A stretch of 50,885 bases of DNA from Corynebacterium rhinophilum. Lineage in GTDB: Bacteria; Actinomycetota; Actinomycetes; Mycobacteriales; Mycobacteriaceae. The notes below the pieces were generated by a model. The model was not told the origin of the DNA and made no database searches. It saw only the letters and a program-made list of their open reading frames with translations. The stretch spans positions 1 through 50,885 of the forward strand of contig NZ_JASPHQ010000018.1 of NCBI RefSeq assembly GCF_030227225.1. The letters run 5' to 3'. Each line of letters begins with the position of its first letter. Position 1 is the first letter of the stretch. A program made the position numbers and the translations under genes. This document shows positions 36,826-45,005 of this stretch, piece after piece.

Positions 36826-37633
36826 GGTTCTGCCACTCCTTCTTCTTCGCCTCCGATTTCTTTGCATTGCGCACCGCCATCACCCCAAAGGCAATGGCAA
36901 TAACTATAGGCATCCACACCCTGCTGTAATCCATAAGGAAAACCACCCATTCCGGCGGTACAAAGTGCATCGCAAACTGCGGCGCGGGCAAGGTAATCTG
37001 CGGTGGCTCCGGCAGATTCGGCAGATTCGGCAGCGGTAGGTAAATCTCCGGAAAATCTACATCTGGCAGCTCCCAATCCGGCAGCAAGCGCGAGAGGATG
37101 CGGCTAATAATAGGAGCCAAAACAATCATCGCGATGGCCCACCCGGACTTCCCCAGCCCACCGAGCAGTGGATACAGCACGCGCTTGAAGGGGCTTTCTT
37201 CCATTGCCCGGCGCCGCTTTTTACCCAAGGAGCCCGGCGGCGGATCAAAGGCCACGGCCTCCTCCCCATCGCGGTAGTAGACATCCTGTATCTCCCCAAA
37301 GGGCGTGGCTTGGATATCTAAATAAGGCTTAGTCCGCGGCGCATTATTCTCACTGAATGAGAGATCGCTTTCCAGCTTCTTCTGCAATGAATAATGGCCA
37401 CCACGCGGCTTGTCGTGCCGGCTGCGAACCTCGTGGTCGACCACGATCTGCATGCGGGGTGCAGGATTCTTCCGCCAGAGCTGGATGCGGCGGATAAAGG
37501 GGGCATCGCCAAGCACCGGCGTAAATTCCTTTGGCTCCTTGGGCCATTCGCCCCGCTCAGCGAACTCGGCATCGTAGCCACGCTCAACCTCGAGCAGGCC
37601 GGCCTCAGGGTGGTCCAACCGCCAGATTTCCAT
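36803..37633 (-). CDS. Membrane protein with two helices, unknown function
   Basis: 276 residues. A soluble N-terminal half (about 1-150) is rich in charged residues, then a hydrophobic helix (SGWAIAMIVLAPIISRILS), a Pro-rich linker with repeated LPNLPNLPEPPQITLP, and a second helix (VWMPIVIAIAFGVMAV) with a basic tail. No family was recognised. It begins within the TGATG overlap with the upstream membrane gene and overlaps the CHY gene downstream, so the three are coupled. Confidence 0.65.
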   Translation of the reverse strand: MEIWRLDHPEAGLLEVERGYDAEFAERGEWPKEPKEFTPVLGDAPFIRRIQLWRKNPAPRMQIVVDHEVRSRHDKPRGGHYSLQKKLESDLSFSENNAPRTKPYLDIQATPFGEIQDVYYRDGEEAVAFDPPPGSLGKKRRRAMEESPFKRVLYPLLGGLGKSGWAIAMIVLAPIISRILSRLLPDWELPDVDFPEIYLPLPNLPNLPEPPQITLPAPQFAMHFVPPEWVVFLMDYSRVWMPIVIAIAFGVMAVRNAKKSEAKKKEWQNHEDSRRD

Positions 37634-37974
37634 CAGCGCTCCCTCACCTTGGCGCCCAATTTGCTAGCACCCCACGCCAAAAGGACCACTACCGGCAGGT
37701 AAATCCATGTCCCCTCGTTGAAGTACATCGCCATGGCCGCGAAATAGGCGATGCCCGCAACCCAGAAGATGGTCCATGAGTAGCGGAATGTGGCGGCATC
37801 GATAAAAGCAATAAGCACGGTAAGCCCACCCATGAGGCCGAGCAATACCGTGCCAGAAACCGCCTGGTAAATCGCCGGCGGGAGCACCAAGAAGACAGCG
37901 ATCATCGCCAAAGGCGCCCACCATTGCCACCACGCGCGGCCGGGTTCTTCCTGCGTTTCCTGCTCCTGACTCAT
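37633..37974 (-). CDS. Small four-helix membrane protein, unknown function
   Basis: 113 residues. After an acidic start (SQEQETQEEPG) there are four hydrophobic segments, with WWQWWAPLAMIAVFLVL first and WIYLPVVVLLAWGASKLG last. No family was recognised. It leads an operon of three overlapping genes ending in the CHY zinc-finger gene. Confidence 0.65.
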   Translation of the reverse strand: MSQEQETQEEPGRAWWQWWAPLAMIAVFLVLPPAIYQAVSGTVLLGLMGGLTVLIAFIDAATFRYSWTIFWVAGIAYFAAMAMYFNEGTWIYLPVVVLLAWGASKLGAKVRER

Positions 37975-38088
37975 ACCTGCCTTAAACTAGCACATAATTT
38001 TGCTTTTTAAGCTGGTTATCTTGACGGAAAAATATGCAGTTCTACCTGCAAAAACGCGTTAAAACAGGCGAATGTCCAGCGGGTGTTC

Positions 38089-38109
38089 TATAGTGTGTTT
38101 CGTACACAC
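38089..38109 (+). promoter_or_regulatory. Promoter with a palindrome before the HNH gene
   Basis: TATAGT (38089-38094) is a good -10. GTGTGT-TTCGT-ACACAC (38093-38109) overlaps it and the expected start of transcription, with a further CACACT outside. The arrangement suggests repression. It is not the standard GlxR site (TGTGA-N6-TCACA). Confidence 0.45.
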
Positions 38110-38140
38110 GTTCACACTACAAATTTAGGTTTTAAGCGCC

Positions 38141-39337
38141 ATGGAAGATCCCTACTTTTCCACGACCAACACCAAAGACCCCACTACACGCTTAGCTTTT
38201 GAGATGCGAAAGACTGAATATGAGTTCTGGACTGAGCAGATCCCCGATCTCGATTCTGATTTCGAATTAGTCATTCAATCCCTCTACCGCACCACCGGAG
38301 TTAATCAGGGGCGAATCGGCCATATTCTGATGGCCCTGTATCGCCTAGAAGAGCTGCCCCAGCTGAAAGAACTGCAGCACCAGCTCTATCACTTAGATTT
38401 AGACCGCCTCATTGCCATCAATAAATCCCTTAACCGCCTGGGCAACCCGACCCCGGAGGTAGTCGCGCGCATCGATGAGCAGCTCACCGCCTACCTCACA
38501 CCCATCCGCGCCAACCAGGCCATGCGGACGCAAGCGCAGATTAAAAGGAAGATTAATGAGCTCATCAACCTCGAAGATGACACCCTCGCGGTCAAGAAGG
38601 GGCCAACGCAGCCGCGCTACACCATGGAGAATTGGGGAAACAATACCGCGGCGATGACGCTGAGCGCGGATCCCTCGGTGATGGCGTGCGTCGATAAGTG
38701 CATCAAGGAGACTGCGCTCAAGCTGGATTGCTCGCTTGCCGATGCCGCCATTTCCCTCCTCACCGGCAATACCGAAGCGCCCCAGGTCATCCTGAACGCC
38801 TACAAGGCAACCGATGTCCCCAACTCCCCCGCATTCATTGAATCCGTCGGATGGCTCGACCCAGCGCGCTCCAACGCGCTGCCCTACTCCAAGATCCGGG
38901 AAATGAACCCGGATAAGGAGGTTAAGGGATACGTAACCCCGCCAGATATGGCAGCCTACCTCGAAGGCTTCGACGGCACCTGCCGCTACCCTGGCTGCAA
39001 CCGTCCTGCCACGGTGTGCCAAAAGGATCACCGCATCAACCACGCGGATGGCGGGCCGACGACTCCCACAAACCTTGCGTGCCTGTGCCAGCACCACCAC
39101 AACATAAAGACCGATGGCCAGGCCTTCTACGTCATGGATCCGCACACCCGGGACATTATTTGGCTCTTCGAAGACGGCACCTGGACCGTCACCGAGCCCT
39201 CCGGCCCGCTGGCGGAAAAGAATAAGAATTGGGTGCAGACTTTTGCACAAACCATGACCGTCCACCGCGCACGGGCCTACGAAGAGGCCCACGAAGCACA
39301 AGAAGAAGCAAAAACCACCCCTAGGGAGGAGGATTAA
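38141..39337 (+). CDS. DUF222/HNH endonuclease-domain protein
   Basis: 398 residues with the helical DUF222 region in the first 250 and an HNH nuclease domain at about 280-325. The latter reads CRYPGCNRPA, then DHRINHADGG and NLACLCQHHHNIK, with the zinc cysteines and the catalytic His present. The acidic Lys/Glu-rich tail is typical. Actinobacteria carry many copies; the role is not firmly known, and links to mobile DNA have been suggested. No clear ribosome site precedes the ATG; an AGGT is 14 nt upstream. Confidence 0.85.
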   Translation: MEDPYFSTTNTKDPTTRLAFEMRKTEYEFWTEQIPDLDSDFELVIQSLYRTTGVNQGRIGHILMALYRLEELPQLKELQHQLYHLDLDRLIAINKSLNRLGNPTPEVVARIDEQLTAYLTPIRANQAMRTQAQIKRKINELINLEDDTLAVKKGPTQPRYTMENWGNNTAAMTLSADPSVMACVDKCIKETALKLDCSLADAAISLLTGNTEAPQVILNAYKATDVPNSPAFIESVGWLDPARSNALPYSKIREMNPDKEVKGYVTPPDMAAYLEGFDGTCRYPGCNRPATVCQKDHRINHADGGPTTPTNLACLCQHHHNIKTDGQAFYVMDPHTRDIIWLFEDGTWTVTEPSGPLAEKNKNWVQTFAQTMTVHRARAYEEAHEAQEEAKTTPREED

Positions 39338-39365
39338 AAACGCCCACTGCCATACATTGGCTGGC

Positions 39366-39947
39366 ATGATGCAAAACTTATTCACGCTCAACGAGCTGGT
39401 TATTTCCCAGACCAAGTCCCTCCTCAAGGATCGATTCATGATTTCTGATGTCAACGGGACCCCAGTGGGCACCATTGTGCAATCCACCAGCCTTAAGGAG
39501 ATGGTGTTTAAACCCTCCCGCAGCTTGGAGGTCGCGCTCACGGATGCCGAAGGCAACCCCCAACAAACAGTCATGACGATCTCGGATCCGGCGAATTTTT
39601 TGAGGGATACCTACGAAGTACACCTACCGGGAATTGAACAGCCCATGGCCGTTATCACCAAGCGCTTCTCCATGTTCAAAACGAAGATGGAATTAACAAT
39701 GGAGGGCTTTGCCGGCGTCGAAGTGCACGGCGATTTCTGGGATTGGAACCTCACCATCACCTCCCAGGATCGCCAGCTTGCCGATGTCTCCAATAAATAG
39801 ACCGGCATGGGCAACTACTTCATGGGCAAAAACACGTATCTTCTACGGATCGCGCCACACCTCAACGAGCAACAGCACGCCGCTATCATCGGCGCCGTAA
39901 TGAGCATGGATATGCTGCACACGAAGAAAAAGAAAAACAGCAACTAG
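39366..39947 (+). pseudogene. LURP-one/scramblase-like protein with an amber stop
   Basis: Small protein of the Tubby-like LURP-one-related fold. The frame from 39366 reads QNLFTLNELVISQTKSLLK and continues to ADVSNK, where TAG at 39798-39800 interrupts it. The same frame then goes on as TGMGNYFMGKNTYLLRIAPH to a TAG at 39945. The family has Trp at this point (RKW/NKW), so TGG to TAG fits a single G-to-A change. Without it the protein would be 193 residues. The start is 7 nt after TACATT (39353-39358) with no ribosome site. It may be a recent pseudogene or a base error. Confidence 0.75.
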
Positions 39948-39962
39948 GTGCGCACATGGGCA

Positions 39963-40936
39963 TCAGTGCAAACGGTGTTTCAGGACTGGTCCCACTGTAA
40001 GCACGGAGGTTCCAATTCCGGATACGGCAAGTGCCGATGGCGCTTACGACAGGCGCCCCGATGATGTATCCGATAAGCATCGCAGAGCTATTTGTCGATC
40101 CCATCGTAGAAAGGGCTTTGGGCTTAACCTCATCAGGTGCGGTTCCAACAACGATGATTCGCAGTGCAGCCACCTGAACGGCATTGCATACTCCGCCAAG
40201 GAAGAAGCATGGAATACAGAGCCACAAGGAGGGAATTAGACCGGGTAAAGCAATAAAACACCCCATGGCGAAGCCGGCTCCGGTCAGGGCCTTCTCGGCA
40301 TTGTGTGCGCTGAGATGGGCTGAAAATCGTGCGCCAAAGATGCGGCCCACGATGAAAGCCTGGGCGATGATTGCATATACCGTACCGCTCGCCTGGAGGG
40401 TACTGGTTACATAGAAGACAAGCGCAATGTTAAAAATCGAGGTGCAAATGATTGCTCCCCAAATGCTGGTTAGCGCGGAGCGAGAACTTCTATTTTTCAA
40501 TAAGAGAGAAGGAGCCTCGAGTACCTTTTGGAAAAAGCTCGGTGAAGATTCTTTCAGTCTTAGCTGCACTGAATTGTCCTGGGACGTGGATTTGTAGAGG
40601 AAGAAAAAGACAAGTAGCGAAACCGCCACGGCGCAAGCTTCAACAAAGAGTGCAGTCTGCACGTTCCTTTGGTCAAGAAGTAATCCTCCCAGCAATGAGC
40701 CAAGGAATCCGCCGCCAAGGCGCGCGGTATCCAAGAGGGAGAAGGCTTTCGCTTGCTGGCTTCCACTGACTTGGGAGTCAACGATAGTGAAAATGGCTGG
40801 AATCGACAGTCCGCTTAAGCATGCGGTGACGAGGTTTCCAAAAATGAGGATCAACGGCTCTGGAAAGGCTGTCATTGCTAATAGGCCCAGCAGATCCAAT
40901 AAGAGAACAGAAATTGCTATTCGGTAGCTGCTGAAT
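39963..40936 (-). pseudogene. MFS permease, 5' end lost to an IS3 element and 3' frameshift
   Basis: Part of a major facilitator protein. The frame is open up to the IS boundary at 40937 (FSSYRIAISVLLLDLLGLLA), showing that the IS removed the first one or two helices. At GAPVVSAIG the frame slips; the next frame continues with ALAVSGIGTSVLTVGPVLKH and stops at 39963-39965, so one base is missing near 40043. The 67 residues read after the slip in the first frame are not part of the family. It is not functional. Confidence 0.75.
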
Positions 40937-41019
40937 TGGTCTGGGCTGGATTAAATAGACCATGTGGTTTGATCGTGTCTTCCGTGACAGCCCCTTGTTG
41001 GGCAGGAAGACTGATAATC

Positions 41020-41301
41020 ATGAAGAAGTTTTCAAAACACACTCCTGAGCAGATCGTGGCCAAACTTGATAAAGCCCGATCCATGAAGGCCTCGGGTAGT
41101 ACCTTAGCCGAAGTCTGCCGCGACCTCGGTGTTAGCGAGGCAACCTACCGTCGCTGGGTCAAGCAGTACGGCGAGATGTCCCGCAGTAAACCCCGCCGCT
41201 TTAAAGAACTGCAGGAAGAAAACGCCAAGCTTACCCGCCTACTCGGAGAAGCCGAGTTGGAAAAAGCGCTACTAAAGGAGCTTGCGGAGGGAAAATTCTG
41301 A
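41020..41301 (+). CDS. IS3 transposase OrfA
   Basis: 93 residues. A helix-turn-helix of the HTH_8 type (PEQIVAKLDKARSMKASG and EVCRDLGVSEATYRRWVKQY) is followed by a leucine-zipper-like helix (ENAKLTRLLGEAELEKALLK). The start is the ATG at 41020. OrfB begins across its end in another frame, as usual in IS3 elements where a slip makes the OrfAB fusion. It is intact but its partner is broken. Confidence 0.85.
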   Translation: MKKFSKHTPEQIVAKLDKARSMKASGSTLAEVCRDLGVSEATYRRWVKQYGEMSRSKPRRFKELQEENAKLTRLLGEAELEKALLKELAEGKF

Positions 41302-42173
41302 CCCCGGCACGCAAATATGAAGCCATTGATTACGCTGTATCCGTGGGCTATTCGGTGCGCTTTGCCTGTCGCGTGGTCGGGGTATCTAGAGCGGCGTACT
41401 ACAACGCCCGCACACGCCACCAGCAGCCCAGCGTGGATAAGTACGCTGCTCTACGCAGGTGGCTCGTCACTTTCACTGGTGAGCACCGACGCTGGGGCTA
41501 TCGCCGTGCTTGGGTGAAAGCCCAGGCCAGCTGGTTTTACCTGTGGCCGTGATGTGGTGCGCCGGCTGTGGCGCCAGGAGGGTTTGCGGGCTTGTGCTTG
41601 CAAAGCTGGTAAGCAACGGTGCTTGCCTGTGCCAACGCCGCGTACGCAGCCAGCGACATGTCCGGGGCACGTGTGGGCACTGGACTTCCAGTTCGATAGC
41701 GACTACCAGGGCAAAGCCTTTTAAGATCTGCAACGTGATCGACGAGTTTACCCGTGAGCATGTTGGTTTCGAGGTCGCTCGGTCAATTACTGCTACTGCG
41801 GTGATTGACCTGCTGGAGAACGTGAGCTGCTGTGCGTGGCAGGCCTCGAGTGTTACGTATGGATAACGGCCCGGAGTTCATCAGCCGTGAGCTGGCTAGT
41901 TGGGCTGCTAAGCAAGGCACTGTCGAGGCGTTCATCCCACCGGGAATGCCATGGCATAACGGGTTTGTGGAGTCCTTCCACAACCGGCTACGCTACGAGC
42001 TGTGAGAGGACGAGATGTTCGACGACCCCGCCCATGCGTCGCGTTGCCTGCGACTGTGGTCGAAGCGCTATAATACCTATCATCCTCATTCGAGCCTAGG
42101 GTTTATCCCGCCGACTGAGTACGCCAACCAATGGCACCACACCCAGGAAGGCACTCAAACCGCCCGGTCTTAA
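41297..42173 (+). pseudogene. IS3 transposase OrfB, multiply broken
   Basis: Pieces of one rve-type integrase are spread over three frames. The start (LTPARKYEAIDYAVSVGYSV) runs to about 41530, the first catalytic Asp region is HVWALDFQFDSDY, the frame slips at a T-run near 41718, and slips again near 41830 before RMDNGPEFISRELASW with the second Asp. The Glu lies in NGFVESFHNRLRYEL, after which TGA at 42003-42005 interrupts the frame to 42171. At least three frameshifts and one nonsense codon are present. Confidence 0.8.
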
Positions 42174-42268
42174 AAACCAGCCCGGCCCATGGACAACCCG
42201 CACGGGGCCAGTGTGGCTATCCACAGAAATCCACCTTGTTTGCAGTGTTCGATAGCGTTTAGGCGGGC

Positions 42269-42430
42269 ATGTCGGTCTTTGCGGTCATTGATACCGAAAC
42301 CACCGGCTTTAACAAGCGCTACGACCGCATCATTGAACTTGCTGCCGTGCGCGCTGACGCATACTTCAATCCCGTCGACTCCTGGCACACATTGCTCAAC
42401 CCTGACACCAAAGCCGTGTCCACTACTCGG
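42269..42430 (+). pseudogene. Exonuclease (DNA polymerase III epsilon-like) N-terminal stub
   Basis: The frame begins MSVFAVIDTETTGF, the first Exo motif (DxE) of DnaQ-type 3'-5' exonucleases, continues through RIIELAAVRADAYF and loses homology after NPDTKAVS. Only about 50 residues of the usual domain remain. The cut coincides with the border of the copper island, so the stub marks the insertion site. The end is approximate. Confidence 0.7.
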
Positions 42431-42472
42431 GGGACACCCCGCCCACCTCGGCACTCAACCCTGCTGTGGGGG

Positions 42473-43954
42473 TTACTCGTAGCGAAGCGAGCTGAGCATC
42501 CCGGTTTCCATGTGATAGGCGTTATGGCAGTGAAATGCCCACTCACCGGGGTTGTCAGCGATCAGGTCGGCGATCATGGTTTCACCGTGGCGGAGAAGGA
42601 CGGTGTCCTTGCGTAGTCCGCCGCTGCCGGGCAGCGCCCACGTGTGGCCGTGGATGTGCATGGGGTGGGGCATCATGGTCCTGTTGCGCATGACCATCCG
42701 CAGGCGCTGGCCCTCCTGCACGGTCGCGGAGGAGGATTGGCCGTCGGTGAGAATGCTCCATTCGTACGGCATCATCTGCCCGCCCAGGTCGATGCTGACT
42801 TCTCGGTCTGGTGTGTCCTCGGGTAGGAGTGCACGGTCTGCTGGCTTCAGGGAGGACAGAAGCAGTCCGGTGGACGACAACTCGGGGAAGTCGACATCGG
42901 GGTGGGGGGCTTGGCCGCCGGCGGTGCGGATGACGGCGAAGGCGCGGTCGTCCTTACCCACCGCCAAAGCCGTGAGCGGGAAGATGCCGTCGCCGAGGAT
43001 GACCTCGACGTCGACACGCTCGCCCATCGACAGGTAGATCGATTCGGTCTCCCTGGGCTGGACGGGGAAGCCGTCGGTGTGGGTGACGGTCATGCGGTGA
43101 CCACCGAGGGCCACCTTGAAGATGGTGTCACCGCCGGAGTTGATAAACCGCAGGCGGGCCTTGTCGCCCGGGCGAGCCTCGAAGGTCCGGTGAGCACGGG
43201 GGATACGTCCGTTGATGAGGTAGTGCGGATACATCACATCGCCGGCATCCCCGCCCAGTACCCGGTCCGGGGTGCCGTGCATCATCTGGCCGTGACCTCC
43301 CATTCCCTTCTTTCCGTTATGGTCGCCTGAACCCATTCCGGTGAGCTTGTCGAGCTCATCGTCGGGAGTGCCCTGAATGCCATCGACCCAGTCGTCGAGC
43401 ACGATGGTCCACTCGACGTCCTGGTCCTCAGCGTCTTGCGGGTCACGGACGATCAGTGGGGCGTGGAGGCCGCGATCAAGCTGCAGGCCGGAGTGGGAAT
43501 GGTAGAAGTAGGTGCCACTGTGGGGGACTTCAAAAACATAGGAGAAAGACTCGCCAGGTTCAATGGGGTCCTGGGTCATGCCGGGCACACCGTCGGCTGC
43601 GTTGTGGAGTGCGATACCATGCCAGTGGATGGAGGTGCTCTCAGGCAGTTCATTGGTGATATCGACCTGGAGGACGTCGCCGGCGGTGGCCTCAATGGCC
43701 GCATCCCCGGTGTCAGAGACGTATCCCCACGTCTTGGCTTCGATGCCGCCGATATCCAGAGAGAGGGGCCGGGCGGTCAGTGTCCGGCGCACCGTCGGCT
43801 CACCGAGCGCAGTGGGGGTGGGAGTGGGGCGAAGAGAGGAACCTGGTGCCGAGGCGGCGGGTCCAGGGTCGCTGGTGCAGGCGGCCACGGCCCCGGTGCC
43901 GGCGAGGACGAGCCCGCCGAGCAGAAACTGTCGTCGGGAAAATCCGTTCATCAT
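42473..43954 (-). CDS. copO: Multicopper oxidase
   Basis: Secreted cuproxidase of 493 residues. A twin-arginine leader (SRRQFLLGGLVLAGTGA) ends in a lipobox-like AVAAC, so it may be a lipoprotein. Copper ligands are in SIHWHG, FYHSHSG, HPMHIHGH and FHCHNAYHMETGM, covering type 1, 2 and 3 sites. A Met/His-rich insert (MGSGDHNGKKGMGGHGQMMH) resembles the cuprous-binding loop of CueO. It oxidises Cu(I) outside the membrane. The order copO-cueP-copR-copS matches the C. glutamicum copper locus, where the oxidase is CopR-dependent. The ribosome site is AAGGAAGG. Confidence 0.93.
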   Translation of the reverse strand: MMNGFSRRQFLLGGLVLAGTGAVAACTSDPGPAASAPGSSLRPTPTPTALGEPTVRRTLTARPLSLDIGGIEAKTWGYVSDTGDAAIEATAGDVLQVDITNELPESTSIHWHGIALHNAADGVPGMTQDPIEPGESFSYVFEVPHSGTYFYHSHSGLQLDRGLHAPLIVRDPQDAEDQDVEWTIVLDDWVDGIQGTPDDELDKLTGMGSGDHNGKKGMGGHGQMMHGTPDRVLGGDAGDVMYPHYLINGRIPRAHRTFEARPGDKARLRFINSGGDTIFKVALGGHRMTVTHTDGFPVQPRETESIYLSMGERVDVEVILGDGIFPLTALAVGKDDRAFAVIRTAGGQAPHPDVDFPELSSTGLLLSSLKPADRALLPEDTPDREVSIDLGGQMMPYEWSILTDGQSSSATVQEGQRLRMVMRNRTMMPHPMHIHGHTWALPGSGGLRKDTVLLRHGETMIADLIADNPGEWAFHCHNAYHMETGMLSSLRYE

Positions 43955-44025
43955 GATTTAACCTTCCTTGGTGTTAGATTTCAGTGACACGGGAGACAGG
44001 CGCAGGTGAGGACCCTGCTGAGCCA

Positions 44026-44601
44026 TCACGTCAGGTGCAGGTCTGTGACACAGGTGGCACCATCGTCGGCGGTGGAAAACTCCGCGGTGCCGGTACGCCC
44101 CTGGTAGCTGACCTCAATCAGGCCGGTGGCATCATCGGGAAGCCAGAAGCCAATAAACCCGTTGTCGAAGGTGGTTGTCGCCTCGTCCACCAGCACCTCA
44201 CCGGTCGCCTCATCGGTGATCGTGATCTGGATATCCTCATTGTCGAGTTCCCCCAGGCAGGTCGTGAGGCTGTGGTAGAAGCAGTCGTGGGTGGAGGTGA
44301 GATAGGGCGCGATCGAGACATACGTCTGATTGTCGGGAAGATCGACCACGACTTCCTGGTCATCGCTCGAGAGCAGCAGTTCATCGGCACGCACTGAAGC
44401 GATCAGATCCGTGGGACGCTCAGTGACCTTCTGCCGGTCGAGGTGATCAATGATCTCCACCGCGTCCATGGCGGCCAGGCCATGGGTAGTCAGGAATGTA
44501 TCCCGGGACACCGTCCCGTCGGCGGTGGGTTCCGGGTCGGCGGCCGAACACCCCGTGAGGGCGAGGGCAAGGGCGGCGGCTGCGATCGCTGCTCGTTTCA
44601 C
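44026..44601 (-). CDS. cueP: CueP-family copper-binding lipoprotein
   Basis: 191 residues from the GTG at 44601, which has AAGGAG 6 nt upstream. The leader KRAAIAAAALALALTGC ends in a lipobox Cys, so it is anchored outside the membrane. The CueP signature CFYHSLTTCLGEL and a late Cys (ATCVTDL) provide thiol ligands, and the FDNGFIGFWLPDD segment is typical. In Salmonella CueP holds periplasmic copper and supplies copper to SodC. It sits 71 nt before copO in the same direction. A start further upstream at 44676 would mask the leader. Confidence 0.85.
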   Translation of the reverse strand: MKRAAIAAAALALALTGCSAADPEPTADGTVSRDTFLTTHGLAAMDAVEIIDHLDRQKVTERPTDLIASVRADELLLSSDDQEVVVDLPDNQTYVSIAPYLTSTHDCFYHSLTTCLGELDNEDIQITITDEATGEVLVDEATTTFDNGFIGFWLPDDATGLIEVSYQGRTGTAEFSTADDGATCVTDLHLT

Positions 44602-44926
44602 GTCAATCTCCTTGGATCGTGGTAAGACCGTGAGAAGACACCGCCTCAAGGTCGATGTCATACCTTTATCTAGCACGGGTGCCTGACGGACTAGAAATCA
44701 AAAGCCCTGCTCACAGCCTTATAACAGGGCGAAAAGGGGGTGGATTCGGTGGGCTGGGTCACCACCGGGACACCACCCCACAGCCGTGGGCGATGTCCTT
44801 CTACCCGCCCCGGGTATGCGGTGCAGGCAGTGAAATCCCTGGTGGCGCCTGCTGAACCGACCAGGGGAGGCGATGCCACCGGCCCGGGGTGGGGCACAAG
44901 GGTGACGGCAGTCGAAGGGTGATGTT
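44602..44926. promoter_or_regulatory. Divergent promoter region of cueP-copO and copRS
   Basis: About 325 nt between the two copper units. It contains the cueP ribosome site and the promoters; the CopR box closes its right end. No gene was recognised; open frames here lack ribosome sites. Confidence 0.5.
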
Positions 44927-44946
44927 TGAAGATTTGATGAAGATTG
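44927..44946. promoter_or_regulatory. CopR binding box
   Basis: TGAAGATTT-GA-TGAAGATTG is a direct repeat that matches the CopR motif described for C. glutamicum (TGAAGATTTnnTGAAGATTT) in all but the last base. It lies 60 nt before the copR start and can serve both divergent units. Confidence 0.8.
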
Positions 44947-45005
44947 CCCCGCCGGGCACTGAGCGAGGGTGGTATTCCCCCCTGACCGGAGCAATACTGG
45001 GGCCT

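Larger units (their letters stand above)
40937..42189 (+). mobile_element. IS3-family element, degenerate
   Basis: The left end TGGTCTGGGCTGG (40937-40949) and right end CCAGCCCGGCCCA (42177-42189) are inverted repeats, continued inside by AGACC and GGTTTGA on both ends. The contents are an intact orfA and an orfB broken several times. No clear target duplication was seen. It cuts an MFS gene on its left and abuts the exonuclease stub and copper island on its right. Confidence 0.85.

Noticed and set aside
39886..40026. C-terminal 60-odd residues of the MFS gene in the first frame
   Set aside because: They are out of frame after a one-base slip; the neighbouring frame gives the natural family ending at 39963.
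42431..42616. Extension of the exonuclease frame beyond 42430
   Set aside because: It reads antisense through the end of copO and loses all exonuclease homology.
44889..45005. Upstream start for copR
   Set aside because: It would translate the CopR box; the leaderless-type start at 45006 matches the family length.
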